The notes under the pieces were generated by a model. It did no database searches. It was not told the origin of the DNA and saw nothing but the letters and a program-made list of their open reading frames with translations. Below, piece by piece: positions 8,101 through 16,035 of a DNA stretch of 64,000 nucleotides (positions within the stretch are counted from its first letter, which is position 1; the number at the start of each line of letters is the position of its first letter). The stretch spans positions 416,202-480,201 of the forward strand of contig JAEURR010000006.1 of the NCBI GenBank assembly GCA_016788115.1, read 5' to 3'. The translations under genes were made by a program, and so were the position numbers. The stretch comes from Chthonomonas sp. (GTDB taxonomy: Bacteria; Armatimonadota; Fimbriimonadia; Fimbriimonadales; Fimbriimonadaceae).

Positions 8101-10984
8101 CGGTCGAGCCCTCCTCGGGAAGAAGTGCTTCACCAAACTGCGACGACACACGACACAGTTCTCCGTAAAGGCAGCGCTCGCACGCTTGTCCCGGCGTTGG
8201 AGCCATTTCTCCCGCGTCAAGGGATTCGAACGAGCGCTGCACCAAGTCCATGACGTGCCGCGCGAACGGACCTCGCTCTGCGGGTAGCCGCTTCCATCGG
8301 ACGTTGTTTTTGAGCGCTCGCCACTCTTCGGCGTTCCAAATGACGATGATTTGACGCTCGCCACTCATAGAATCGACCGACGCTCCAAACGTCGGCGCGA
8401 CTCTGAACAGCGAAAGCATCCACAGGTAAGTCTCGAACCACCTGTGCTCATCCAGGTGGGGTCCGGTGTCGTGATTCGGGAGCCTGCTGGACGGCGCGGA
8501 GGCATGGAACAGATGGACGAACGCGATGCCGTCTTGTTGGGTGATTGCCGGAGCCGTGCCTTTGAGCTTCAGAGTTCTCCCCGGGAGCTTCAGTTCGGCT
8601 CCAGTTCCGTGCTCGCCAAGACGAACTTGGGCGGTCGAGGACGTCGCGCCCGTGCCCAGTTGCTCACGCATGGAGAACTCACGCTGAAGCCAACCAGCGA
8701 TGGCCCTCCTCCCGTGCGCTTCAAGAAGGTTGAGCTCGGCACGGTCCGCATGCGGAAAGACTTCATCCAGTGTCTCGTCGAGCGCGGATTCGAGCGCTGC
8801 CTTTGCCGCATTCGCATCGGGTTGAGTCGCCAGATTCGCTCGGACCGGTATCTTCGGCAATCGCCAGTGGAATTGGCTCGCCCCCTTGGCCCGCAGATTC
8901 AACCGGTGTCGGCATGCCGATTGGAATGCACAGTTCAGGCCTGACGCCAGCTCGGCGATCTCGACTCCCTCAACCCAATGAGGACGCACCACCCCTTTAG
9001 CAGCATCCGTCTGGAGTCGTCGCAGTGGTGGGGCGTCCCGCGGCCCATCAAGTGCCAAGCGCAGGTTCAAATCGAACGGGAGCGTGCACTCTGCCGCCGT
9101 GGGCACTACGTTTTCACGCCCGTGGAGCACTCGCTTGAACCCTGCGCCGAGGTTTTGCTCCAGCCGCTCGACGTAGTAACTTGGCGTCGCCTCGCGCTCC
9201 TCCTGCGATTCCGGCATCAGAAAGACGAGCCGCCGCGATGCGGCCCCACAGAGCCGGACAAACGCATCCCGCTCGTCGTCAGTGTGTGACGGTGATCGCG
9301 GGAGGGCAGGTCGGGTGGGAAGTTCTCTCTCCAGTAGCGCACGATCCGCGTCGCTCAGTAAAGCGTTCTCGGTCCTCGGCGTTGGGTACGCGCTCTCGAC
9401 CACCCCCAGTGCGAGAACGACCTGGCTGCGGGCCGCTTGCCCAGGGTCAGAGACCAGCCGTACGCCGCCGTCTCTGCGTCGCGCGGACCAAACCTCCCCC
9501 TCGTCCACTCGCTGTTTCAGGAACCGGACCCAAGCCTGAAAACTGAGCGCGCCACTTCCCTGCACTTCGGTCACCGAGGCGAACTGACTCAAGATGATCT
9601 CTAACCGATTTTTCGCTTGCAGGTCGCGATCTCGCGTGGGGTTCAGTTCACCCGCCACCCGCTCGGGAAATGGGTCGATGACAAACAGGGCCTGGAGATG
9701 CTCTAGCCACCCGACATAGGAACGATCCTCCTGCAATGCGATCCGGTACCAACTTAAGATGTTGGTCAGGGCGTGAGTGACTTCGCCTTGCGCCTCGGAC
9801 CACTGCTCCAGCGCGTCCCACTCCTTTCCTCGCGACCTTCGTGCTTCGAACACGGCTTCTCCGATGTTCCGCTGAACCTCGGAGTCGAAGTTCAAGTACG
9901 AGCTCTTTGCCAGTACCGCCCACTCACGGACGTCTCCATCCGACCGCGAGGTCAGGATGCGCATCAAAAACTGGATGAGGGAGTTTGCTCCCAGTTCGAT
10001 CTTGTAGCTGGCCATGACTGGCAACTGGAGTTGTCGAGCAGCGGCCAGCAGTAGCGGCGCATAGACACTCGTGTCTCGCGCCACAAACGCGATCTGGTCC
10101 ATCGGCACGCCCGCTTCGATCGACCGGAACGCCTCTCGGACCGCCCATTCCGCCTCGCTCATCGGATCGTGCGCGACGAGCATCGACACCTCCGGGGCTT
10201 CGGTTGCTTTGCGCTCAGAAAAGACTGTCTCGAGCCAACCGGCGGCTTGGGGAGTTGTGACAGGTTGGTCCACCCCCAAGTCTTGAGCGATGAGCGCGGC
10301 CTGGGAAAATGTGGGCGACTCGGGGCCGAGCGACTCAATCAGCGCAACGATCGGAAGTCCGAGATCTGCAAGCCACCGAAGCCATGCGCAAGCGACCGGC
10401 AAGCGGCGGCTCCCTGTGAGAACCACGAGCTGGCCGATGCCCGCGAAGGTGGCTCGCTCCGGTAGCTCCCGTCCGATCTGGCCGAGCAGCACTTCGGTGA
10501 GATGCGTTCTCCCCACACTCGCCATGCCCTCGGACTCGGCCACCATCAAATGTGTGAGTTCGGCGAGTCGGTCTCCTTCGGTGCCCTGCTCCGTAGCGAC
10601 TTGGGACAGCTCGTCCGCCGTAATACCGTAGTGCCGCAACTCGGTCAGGACATCAGCGACCTCTTTGCGCAAGCCTGCATACAACTGGCACGCCGAGAGG
10701 GGAGATTCGGGCGATAGCTTGGTGAGGACTGAAGCTAAAACTGCATCCCGTTCGTACTCTCTTGCGATGGGCCGGGTCGGTTCGCGCAGAATAACGGTGA
10801 CTCGGCGAACAAGCTCGCTGAGTCCCAGGACTTCTCGGTCGTCGTCTTCGTCATGAAGATCGGCGAGGATGGGAACTTGACGGTCGTCCAAAGCCGTCAG
10901 TACCGATGGTCCTTTGCATGCCTTCGCGAGCGCTCTAGAAATTCCAAGAGCGGTTGGGGCGACCCATTGAATCGTGAGCGGCAT
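8084..10984 (-). CDS. AddB-like protein with 4Fe-4S cysteines but degenerate nuclease core
   Basis: 966 residues. The central region (DEAQ-free, with PGQAARSQVVLALGVVESAY and STDDRAV-type ends) fits the inactivated helicase half of AddB-type proteins. The C-terminus carries cysteines placed like the AddB iron-sulfur staple: C685 (and C691) in NCAFQSACRHR, and C935, C938 and C944 in CERCLYGELC. Between them, where active members read roughly GRIDRxD...DYK, I see GTAPAITQQDGIAFVHLFHAS (about residues 800-830). The acidic and Lys catalytic residues are absent. The cluster probably remains structural while the nuclease is dead. The gene overlaps the AddA-like gene by 17 bases. Confidence 0.72.
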   Translation of the reverse strand: MPLTIQWVAPTALGISRALAKACKGPSVLTALDDRQVPILADLHDEDDDREVLGLSELVRRVTVILREPTRPIAREYERDAVLASVLTKLSPESPLSACQLYAGLRKEVADVLTELRHYGITADELSQVATEQGTEGDRLAELTHLMVAESEGMASVGRTHLTEVLLGQIGRELPERATFAGIGQLVVLTGSRRLPVACAWLRWLADLGLPIVALIESLGPESPTFSQAALIAQDLGVDQPVTTPQAAGWLETVFSERKATEAPEVSMLVAHDPMSEAEWAVREAFRSIEAGVPMDQIAFVARDTSVYAPLLLAAARQLQLPVMASYKIELGANSLIQFLMRILTSRSDGDVREWAVLAKSSYLNFDSEVQRNIGEAVFEARRSRGKEWDALEQWSEAQGEVTHALTNILSWYRIALQEDRSYVGWLEHLQALFVIDPFPERVAGELNPTRDRDLQAKNRLEIILSQFASVTEVQGSGALSFQAWVRFLKQRVDEGEVWSARRRDGGVRLVSDPGQAARSQVVLALGVVESAYPTPRTENALLSDADRALLERELPTRPALPRSPSHTDDERDAFVRLCGAASRRLVFLMPESQEEREATPSYYVERLEQNLGAGFKRVLHGRENVVPTAAECTLPFDLNLRLALDGPRDAPPLRRLQTDAAKGVVRPHWVEGVEIAELASGLNCAFQSACRHRLNLRAKGASQFHWRLPKIPVRANLATQPDANAAKAALESALDETLDEVFPHADRAELNLLEAHGRRAIAGWLQREFSMREQLGTGATSSTAQVRLGEHGTGAELKLPGRTLKLKGTAPAITQQDGIAFVHLFHASAPSSRLPNHDTGPHLDEHRWFETYLWMLSLFRVAPTFGASVDSMSGERQIIVIWNAEEWRALKNNVRWKRLPAERGPFARHVMDLVQRSFESLDAGEMAPTPGQACERCLYGELCRVSSQFGEALLPEEGSTDDRAV

Positions 10985-11065
10985 AAGAATGAACTGAGTT
11001 GAGCCTACATCCGTCTACATTTCTTAACGGAGTACGGCTTCATTTTGGCCGATGTATCGTATTGT

Positions 11066-11070
11066 GGAGG
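11066..11070 (+). promoter_or_regulatory. Ribosome binding site of the NHL-repeat lipoprotein
   Basis: GGAGG, 7 bases from a TTG (11078) and 10 bases from the ATG (11081). It leaves the choice between the two adjacent starts open; both give the same lipoprotein signal peptide. Confidence 0.6.
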
Positions 11071-11080
11071 AATCATATTG

Positions 11081-12115
11081 ATGGTTAGTAACAAGAGTTG
11101 GGTTGGTGTGGCAGCGTTCTGTGTAGCGGCAGCGCTCATCGTGGGTTGTGGCGGCGGTGGCGGAGTCGCCGCGACAAGTGGCGGTGGCGCAACCGCAGGG
11201 AGCACTGCGGGCAGCACTGCGGGCAGCACCGCCGGCTCAACCTCGGGCAGCACTTCTGGCGCGCCCGCATTCCAGATTGTGGTCGCCGACCAAGGTAACG
11301 ACCGCCTCGCCAGCATGACCGACATGGGCGGCTCGAATTGGGCCACCCACGCGACGGGCATCAGCGGCGGAGTTTCGCCCGTTGCAATCGCCCGTGACAG
11401 CAGCAAGCGTCTGTATTACGTGAACCCGTCTGGCAACGCCGTCGTCCGCATGGACACGATTGCAGCTGCTAATCGTGTGAATTTCGGTTCTTTTGGCGCA
11501 GGCGTCTTTGCTGAGTTCACCACTCCCGCCGCCATCAGCGTCGCTCCTAACGGAACGATCTTCATTTGCGATACCGGCAAGCGTCGCATCACGGGCATGT
11601 CGGACATGACCGGTGCGTCGTGGTCCGTGCTCGACCTGGTCGGATACTCCTTCGAGGGCGGTGCCATCGCAACGGACTCGTCCAACCGAATTTACAGCCT
11701 CAATCCGACCAGCGGCTGGCTCATGCGCTGGGATGATCTAAGCGGCGCTGGGATCGCTGGCTTTGCTTGGAGTCCGACGTCGTTGACGTTCTTCACCCTC
11801 CCGCAAGGAGTCAAGGTGGGGCCTGATGGCAAGATCTACGTCGTGGACACTGGTGGCGATCGCATCGTCCGCATGGACAACTTGAGCGGTGTTGGAACCC
11901 GGGCTCTGGGCACCACGGGCGCAGGCAATGGCCAGTTCAATGGCCCTCAAGGCCTTGACATTGATGCCGCGGGACGCATCTACGTTGCCGACACCGGCAA
12001 CAATCGGATCGTCCGCATCGACAACATGAACGGAGATAACTGGGTTGCCATTGGAGCGACCGGCTCCGGCAATGGGCAGTTCAATCGACCCACAAGCGTG
12101 ATCGTGGTGGAGTAA
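11081..12115 (+). CDS. NHL/beta-propeller lipoprotein with AGST-repeat linker
   Basis: 344 residues. A lipoprotein signal (hydrophobic AAFCVAAALIVGC, lipobox IVGC) is followed by a Gly-rich stretch and a low-complexity linker of five AGST/SGST units (residues 39-58). The rest is a series of about 45-residue NHL-like repeats, for example DGKIYVVDTGGDRIVRMDN and AGRIYVADTGNNRIVRIDN, that would form a six-bladed propeller. Such propellers bind protein, RNA or ligands; no enzyme motif is visible. It is most likely anchored by lipid to the outer or inner membrane. It is followed by ribF after 12 bases. Confidence 0.82.
   Translation: MVSNKSWVGVAAFCVAAALIVGCGGGGGVAATSGGGATAGSTAGSTAGSTAGSTSGSTSGAPAFQIVVADQGNDRLASMTDMGGSNWATHATGISGGVSPVAIARDSSKRLYYVNPSGNAVVRMDTIAAANRVNFGSFGAGVFAEFTTPAAISVAPNGTIFICDTGKRRITGMSDMTGASWSVLDLVGYSFEGGAIATDSSNRIYSLNPTSGWLMRWDDLSGAGIAGFAWSPTSLTFFTLPQGVKVGPDGKIYVVDTGGDRIVRMDNLSGVGTRALGTTGAGNGQFNGPQGLDIDAAGRIYVADTGNNRIVRIDNMNGDNWVAIGATGSGNGQFNRPTSVIVVE
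11195..11254 (+). repeat. Five tandem 12-bp units encoding AGST/SGST
   Basis: Five in-frame 12-base units (four coding Ala-Gly-Ser-Thr, one Ser-Gly-Ser-Thr) with mostly third-position differences, followed by a partial sixth. They form the flexible linker between the lipid anchor and the propeller. Copy number may vary between strains. Confidence 0.8.
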
Positions 12116-12118
12116 TCT
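12113..12118 (+). promoter_or_regulatory. Candidate -10 box of ribF
   Basis: TAATCT preceded by AG, overlapping the TAA stop of the upstream gene and ending 9 bases before the ribF ATG. There is no Shine-Dalgarno. It is a weaker match to the GGTAnnnT pattern. Confidence 0.3.
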
Positions 12119-12127
12119 CCCCACCGA

Positions 12128-13042
12128 ATGCTGACAATCTTCGGCGCGCAGAATCAGGACATCGCGTGGTCGAACGCAGTGGTGTGCATTGGCACCTTCG
12201 ACGGCGTTCACCTCGGCCACCAAGCCCTGATTCGGCGCGCCGTTCAACGTGCGGCGGAACTTGAATTCCCCGCCGTCGTCGTGACCTTCGATCACCATCC
12301 GGCAAGAGTCCTTGCGCCGGACCGCTGCCCTCCCGCACTCGGCTCTTTGGCGCAGAACCTTGCGCATATCGCTGAGCTTGGGGTTGCGGCGACGGTCGTA
12401 CTCCACTTCGATGCCGCGTTGGCCACGACCCGTGCCTCGACGTTCCTGGACGAGATCCTTGTACAGACTCTGCACGCCCGCGAGCTTGTGATCGGCCACG
12501 ATTTCGCATTCGGAAAGGACCGCGAGGGGACCGGCGAATGGGTCGCCGAGCGGATCTCGGCCGAGACTTTCCCGCCCTTTAGCGTCGACGGTCATCGAGT
12601 CAGCAGTTCCGAGATTCGGGGTGCAGTCCAGTCCGGAGATGTTGAACATGCCGCTCGGCTGCTCGGTAGACGCTTCTCGCTCACCGGAGTCGTCGGGCAT
12701 GGCGAGAAGCTCGGTCGCACGCTCGGGTACCCGACCGCGAATCTAGAGTTGCCTGCGACGCTGGCGATACCAGGTGACGGCGTCTACTCATCAATGGCCC
12801 GGACGCGCTTCGGTGTCTTCCCTGCCGCCGTGAGCATCGGGTCCCGCCCCACGGTTGGCGATCGGCCACGAGTGGTGGAGGCGTACCTGCTGGAATATCC
12901 TGGCGATTCGCTGTACGGCACTGCTCTGAGCCTGGAGTTTTTGGCGCGTGTGCGTGGCCAAGAGCGATTCAACGACCTCGAACAGTTGAAGAGTCAGATG
13001 GCGTCGGACATACAACAAGTCGCACTGGATGCGCGACGATGA
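12128..13042 (+). CDS. ribF: Bifunctional riboflavin kinase/FAD synthetase
   Basis: 304 residues with the two usual halves. The N-terminal FAD synthetase (nucleotidyltransferase) has VCIGTFDGVHLGHQALI near residues 19-35 and the ISSxxIR-type motif VSSSEIRGAV. The C-terminal flavokinase has HGEKLGRTLGYPTANLE and GVYSSMARTRFGVFPAAVSIG. It phosphorylates riboflavin to FMN and adenylates FMN to FAD in the cytoplasm. No FMN riboswitch is visible in the 12-base gap upstream, and the neighbours are not riboflavin genes. Confidence 0.95.
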   Translation: MLTIFGAQNQDIAWSNAVVCIGTFDGVHLGHQALIRRAVQRAAELEFPAVVVTFDHHPARVLAPDRCPPALGSLAQNLAHIAELGVAATVVLHFDAALATTRASTFLDEILVQTLHARELVIGHDFAFGKDREGTGEWVAERISAETFPPFSVDGHRVSSSEIRGAVQSGDVEHAARLLGRRFSLTGVVGHGEKLGRTLGYPTANLELPATLAIPGDGVYSSMARTRFGVFPAAVSIGSRPTVGDRPRVVEAYLLEYPGDSLYGTALSLEFLARVRGQERFNDLEQLKSQMASDIQQVALDARR

Positions 13043-13050
13043 GGTGAACC

Positions 13051-13533
13051 ATGCGTAAGAATCGCGGACTCATATTTGGTATTTTGCTCATCGGCCTCGC
13101 GGCGGTTGGGTTCATCCTCATGTGCTCAGGTCCTAGCGATGAGGAGCTCATCCGTACTGCGCTCAAGGACGCATTGACCGCCAGCCGTGAAGGAAGATCG
13201 GGCCCGGTCACAGATTTTGTGAGTACGAGAGCAACTCTGGATGGCGAACCTGCCCCGGGGATGGGATCGGTCGCGGACTTCGTCCGCAAGTCGAAACCCG
13301 ACATCGCGCTCACCGACGAACACCTCAGCATTACAGGCGATAAGGCGGCCATTCAAGCGAACGCGAAAGTCAAAATGCAGATCCTGCTCTTCAATCAGAC
13401 ACTTGAATTGAAGGACGTGCGCATCGAGTTTGAGCGCGAGTCCGTCTTGAAGTGGGGACTGCTCCCGAGTTCGAAATGGAAAATAACAAAAATTTCGACA
13501 AATGAGCAGGTCCCGCGGGAACTCATGCAATAA
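13051..13533 (+). CDS. Membrane-anchored protein of unknown function
   Basis: 160 residues. One N-terminal membrane helix (about residues 6-25, GLIFGILLIGLAAVGFIL) is followed by a soluble domain starting SGPSDEELIRTALKDALTAS. The helix-then-mixed-beta pattern (AAIQANAKVKMQILLFNQTL, a WKI.KI strand at the end) would suit an NTF2/SnoaL-like cone, but no motif makes this certain. It follows ribF by 8 bases on the same strand, so the two may share a message. I do not recognise the family. Confidence 0.6.
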   Translation: MRKNRGLIFGILLIGLAAVGFILMCSGPSDEELIRTALKDALTASREGRSGPVTDFVSTRATLDGEPAPGMGSVADFVRKSKPDIALTDEHLSITGDKAAIQANAKVKMQILLFNQTLELKDVRIEFERESVLKWGLLPSSKWKITKISTNEQVPRELMQ

Positions 13534-13545
13534 GACCGGGTTTGG

Positions 13546-13551
13546 TATTAT
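13546..13551 (+). promoter_or_regulatory. Candidate -10 box of the Ala-rich lipoprotein gene
   Basis: TATTAT preceded by GG, giving GGTATTAT. A start near 13558 would leave a 5' UTR of about 55 bases containing two small hairpins (13559-13579 and 13579-13596) before the GGAGG at 13603. This gene therefore has a real leader, unlike many others in the window. Confidence 0.45.
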
Positions 13552-13558
13552 TGTGTGA

Positions 13559-13596
13559 ACTTCGCACAAGAGGCGAAGTGCGGTTGCGTGACCGCA
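13559..13596 (+). other. Two tandem hairpins in the lipoprotein 5' UTR
   Basis: The first stem is ACTTCGC/GCGAAGT (13559-13565 with 13573-13579). The second is TGCGGT/ACCGCA (13579-13584 with 13591-13596). They sit just upstream of the ribosome binding site and could stabilise the message or modulate it. Confidence 0.4.
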
Positions 13597-13602
13597 AACA
13601 CT

Positions 13603-13607
13603 GGAGG
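13603..13607 (+). promoter_or_regulatory. Ribosome binding site of the Ala-rich lipoprotein
   Basis: GGAGG with a 6-base spacing to the ATG at 13614. It excludes the longer reading frame that starts at 13542. Confidence 0.65.
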
Positions 13608-13613
13608 TTGCCT

Positions 13614-14000
13614 ATGAAAAAAATCATTGCACTGTTCATCACTGGCGTTTTCGCCGCTGCCCTCATGACTGGTTGTTCGCCAGCCGCTGAGGAGAAGCCG
13701 GCCGACGGCGCAACATCCTCGACCGAAGCCAAGCCGGAAGGCGACAAGGCTGCGACGGACACCACTACCACCGCTGCTCCTGAGACTGGCACCACTGCCA
13801 CCGATGCCGCTGGCGGAGTCGCTGACGCTGCCAAGGACGCTGCCCACTCGGCAGGCGAAGCTGCTGGCGACGCCGCTAAGAAGGCAGGCGAAGCTGCTGG
13901 CGAAGCCGCTACCAAGGCTGGCGATGCTGCTGCAGGCGCTGCGACCGATGCAGGTAAGGCTGCTGGCGAAGCTGCTGAGAAGGCCGCTGGCGGTCACTAA
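13614..14000 (+). CDS. Small Ala-rich repeat lipoprotein
   Basis: 128 residues. MKKIIALFITGVFAAALMTG then Cys forms a clear lipoprotein signal (lipobox MTGC). The mature protein is an acidic Pro/Ala/Thr linker and then a long Ala/Gly/Lys/Asp/Glu repeat built on AGEAAGDAAKKAGEAA-like units. That would form an amphipathic helix or coiled coil resembling LEA-like or apolipoprotein-like repeats. No catalytic motif is present. A strong ribosome binding site, a structured 5' UTR and a strong terminator suggest an abundant monocistronic envelope protein. Comparable small lipoproteins tether or space envelope layers, but that role is inference. Confidence 0.8.
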   Translation: MKKIIALFITGVFAAALMTGCSPAAEEKPADGATSSTEAKPEGDKAATDTTTTAAPETGTTATDAAGGVADAAKDAAHSAGEAAGDAAKKAGEAAGEAATKAGDAAAGAATDAGKAAGEAAEKAAGGH

Positions 14001-14010
14001 GCACTCAATC

Positions 14011-14030
14011 GGTGATCCGAAAGGATCACC
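14011..14030 (+). other. Perfect 8-bp hairpin with GAAA tetraloop
   Basis: GGTGATCC-GAAA-GGATCACC, immediately 5' of the terminator hairpin. GNRA tetraloops are very stable; it may protect the 3' end of the lipoprotein message. Confidence 0.6.
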
Positions 14031-14032
14031 CC

Positions 14033-14064
14033 AAGCCGTCCCACTCCGGTGGGGCGGCTTTTTT
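14033..14064 (+). terminator. Rho-independent terminator of the Ala-rich lipoprotein gene
   Basis: An 11-bp stem (14033-14043 with 14050-14060, one G-U pair), a 6-base loop CTCCGG, then a run of T. On the minus strand no T run follows, so it serves only the plus-strand gene. Confidence 0.85.
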
Positions 14065-14069
14065 GTGCC

Positions 14070-14741
14070 CTAGCCGGTGAACTTGTAGCCCACACCTCGG
14101 ACCGTGAGGATACGGCTCGGCGAGCTCGGGTCTGTTTCCACTCGCTCGCGCAGCCACCGGACGTGGACATCGACCGTGCGTGCAGAGACGAACGAGTCGG
14201 GTCCCCAAACCCGATCAAGGAGCGTGTCGCGCGAGAACACCTGACCCGGGTTTCGGGCAAGGAAGTACAGCAGGGCGAACTCCTTGGGGGAGAGCGACAG
14301 CGTCTGGCCATCCAATTCCGCTTCGTGCGTTTTGGGGTTGATCATTAGCCCGCCCGCGTCGATGATCTCCAGGGGCTCGTTGCCCACCGACCGCCGCAGC
14401 ACCGCCTTGACCCGAGCCGCAAGTTCGGACAAGTTGAATGGCTTCACCACGTAGTCATCAGCCCCAATGTCCAGCCCGGCCACGCGGTCCTGCTCCGAAG
14501 CCCGCGCGGTGAGAAAGATGATCGGGACCTTGCTCTCGCGGCGGATCGCCTTGCACAGGTCGAAGCCCGACCGGTTCGGGAGCATGACGTCAAGAACGAG
14601 CAGGTCGGGCTTCATTTGACGATAGATGCGCATGCCTTCTTCGGCGGTCTCCGCGGTGAACACGGTGAACCCTTCCTTGCGCAGTTTGGCCTCTATCGTT
14701 TCGAGGATGGTTTGTTCGTCGTCAACTACTAGGATCTTCAT
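14070..14741 (-). CDS. OmpR/PhoB-family response regulator
   Basis: 223 residues. The receiver domain has acidic residues in VVDDE (7-9), phospho-acceptor D51 in LLVLDVMLP, and the conserved Thr/Ser and Lys in IIFLTARA and DYVVKPFN. The C-terminal winged helix has LSPKEFALLYFLARNPGQVFS and VDVHVRWLRERVE. It should bind DNA as a dimer after phosphorylation. No histidine kinase gene is adjacent, so it is an orphan here. It is coupled by an ATGA overlap (14738-14741) to the upstream 373-residue protein, which hints at a shared function. Confidence 0.92.
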   Translation of the reverse strand: MKILVVDDEQTILETIEAKLRKEGFTVFTAETAEEGMRIYRQMKPDLLVLDVMLPNRSGFDLCKAIRRESKVPIIFLTARASEQDRVAGLDIGADDYVVKPFNLSELAARVKAVLRRSVGNEPLEIIDAGGLMINPKTHEAELDGQTLSLSPKEFALLYFLARNPGQVFSRDTLLDRVWGPDSFVSARTVDVHVRWLRERVETDPSSPSRILTVRGVGYKFTG

Positions 14742-15859
14742 GTGGCGATAATCTCTACGTTCGCGCGTGGAACGCAGACAATATCGCCATTCTCCAGCTT
14801 GGCCATCAAAACGCGGACTTCAGTGCCGGACTCCACCACCTGCAGTTGCGCAGGAAGCTCGGTCACCGTACCCAGTTGGCCGAAGTAGGGCTCTCGGATC
14901 ACGCGGATCGGCGTGCCCGGACCCAACTCACCACCACTGGCTGCCACATGAGCGGTACCACCTTCGATTTCAAGCGGAACAATGATCTCGGGCCGGATAA
15001 CACCAGCTCGAATCTGCGTTGCTCCATTCATGCTTGCCATCTTGCCTTCAAGCGACTTCAGCAACTTGAATGTCCGGTCCGCCATAGCGAGAGAACCAAA
15101 GCCTTCGGTGATCATCATCGTGAGCGGTATGGGCTCTTGGCCAGTGATCGCCACACCGATGTCATATCCCAGGTAGCTCACGAGGTCGGCATCGCGGATG
15201 CCGCCTGCGATCAATCCCGCTGCGCCCACTTGTTCGGCACGACGGATGGCGTCGGCAGTGATCATGCTGCCCCCCACCAGAATCGCGCCTTGATCGGAAT
15301 CGAGGACGTGGCGCGAATCAAGCGGGTCGTGCGCGCCATCAACGGCGACGCGGATGCGTCCCACGCGCTCGCCGCCCACGCCAAAGATCCCCTGGATCAT
15401 CGCGCCTCGGGTTTCGATAATCGCGCCCTCATCCGGCATCACGTCGGCGACCTTGCCTTTCATGTACGCCGTGATATCGACGGGGATGGGTGGTTGGCGC
15501 ACGAGCACATTGCCCGTGATCTCGCTGATCGATTCGATCGTGCCCCCAAACTCGGACACCACGCGACTCTTACCGATCCCGAAGAAGCCCTTCGTCTCGG
15601 CGACTAGCTGGTCAACCTCAATAGAATCGCCTTCATTCAGGGTGAAGAACGTGCGGATCTCCTTGGCTTCGACACCGAGCTTCTCGGCGAGCTTCAGAGT
15701 CTGCAGCACGCCAGGCAGTAGCGCACGGGCGACAACCGCCTCGGGCTCTACGGCAGCCCCAGTTTGTACGAGCACTTCGCCCTTGATGGGCAAGCGTCGG
15801 ACGCGACGGACAACGATGTCTCCACTTACGGTGAGCCCAGGTGTGTATGCACTACCCAA
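14738..15859 (-). CDS. Conserved protein with barrel-sandwich-like and KOW-like segments
   Basis: 373 residues starting at a TTG supported by a perfect AGGAGG six bases away. I do not recognise a named family. The N-terminus (about 15-50, RRLPIKGEVLVQTGAAVEPE) looks like a biotinyl-lipoyl/RnfC-type barrel-sandwich hybrid. Further repeats of that flavour follow (EGDSIEVDQLVAETKG and GTIESISEITGNVLV). The middle is rich in Gly/Ile (GGSMITADAIRRAEQVGAAGLIAGGI). The C-terminus (FGQLGTVTELPAQLQVVESG) resembles a KOW-type beta barrel. No transmembrane helix or signal is visible. It overlaps the response regulator start by four bases. Confidence 0.6.
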   Translation of the reverse strand: MGSAYTPGLTVSGDIVVRRVRRLPIKGEVLVQTGAAVEPEAVVARALLPGVLQTLKLAEKLGVEAKEIRTFFTLNEGDSIEVDQLVAETKGFFGIGKSRVVSEFGGTIESISEITGNVLVRQPPIPVDITAYMKGKVADVMPDEGAIIETRGAMIQGIFGVGGERVGRIRVAVDGAHDPLDSRHVLDSDQGAILVGGSMITADAIRRAEQVGAAGLIAGGIRDADLVSYLGYDIGVAITGQEPIPLTMMITEGFGSLAMADRTFKLLKSLEGKMASMNGATQIRAGVIRPEIIVPLEIEGGTAHVAASGGELGPGTPIRVIREPYFGQLGTVTELPAQLQVVESGTEVRVLMAKLENGDIVCVPRANVEIIAT

Positions 15860-15865
15860 ATGAAT

Positions 15866-15871
15866 CCTCCT
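15866..15871 (-). promoter_or_regulatory. Ribosome binding site fixing a TTG start
   Basis: AGGAGG on the minus strand, six bases upstream of the TTG at 15859. It is one of the strongest Shine-Dalgarno sequences in the window and decides the start of the 373-residue protein. Confidence 0.75.
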
Positions 15872-16035
15872 GCTGGCCCGCTCGGATCGAGTGAGCTGCT
15901 CGCTAGTTTAGCATTTTGGACCGGTTTTCAAGGTGCTGAGGCCGCCCAAGGCAGACACTCACACGCTACCGTGCCCGAGTTAACATCCAGTTAAGCCGGG
16001 CCCCGAATAAGAAACGGGAAGAGCGGGCCTCGGTA

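Noticed and set aside
12116..12127. FMN riboswitch for ribF
   Set aside because: Only 12 bases separate ribF from the upstream gene; no RFN-like structure fits.
13804..14073. Alternative-frame protein over the Ala-rich repeat
   Set aside because: Frames over repetitive GC-rich DNA stay open by chance; the lipoprotein frame has the signal peptide and ribosome binding site.
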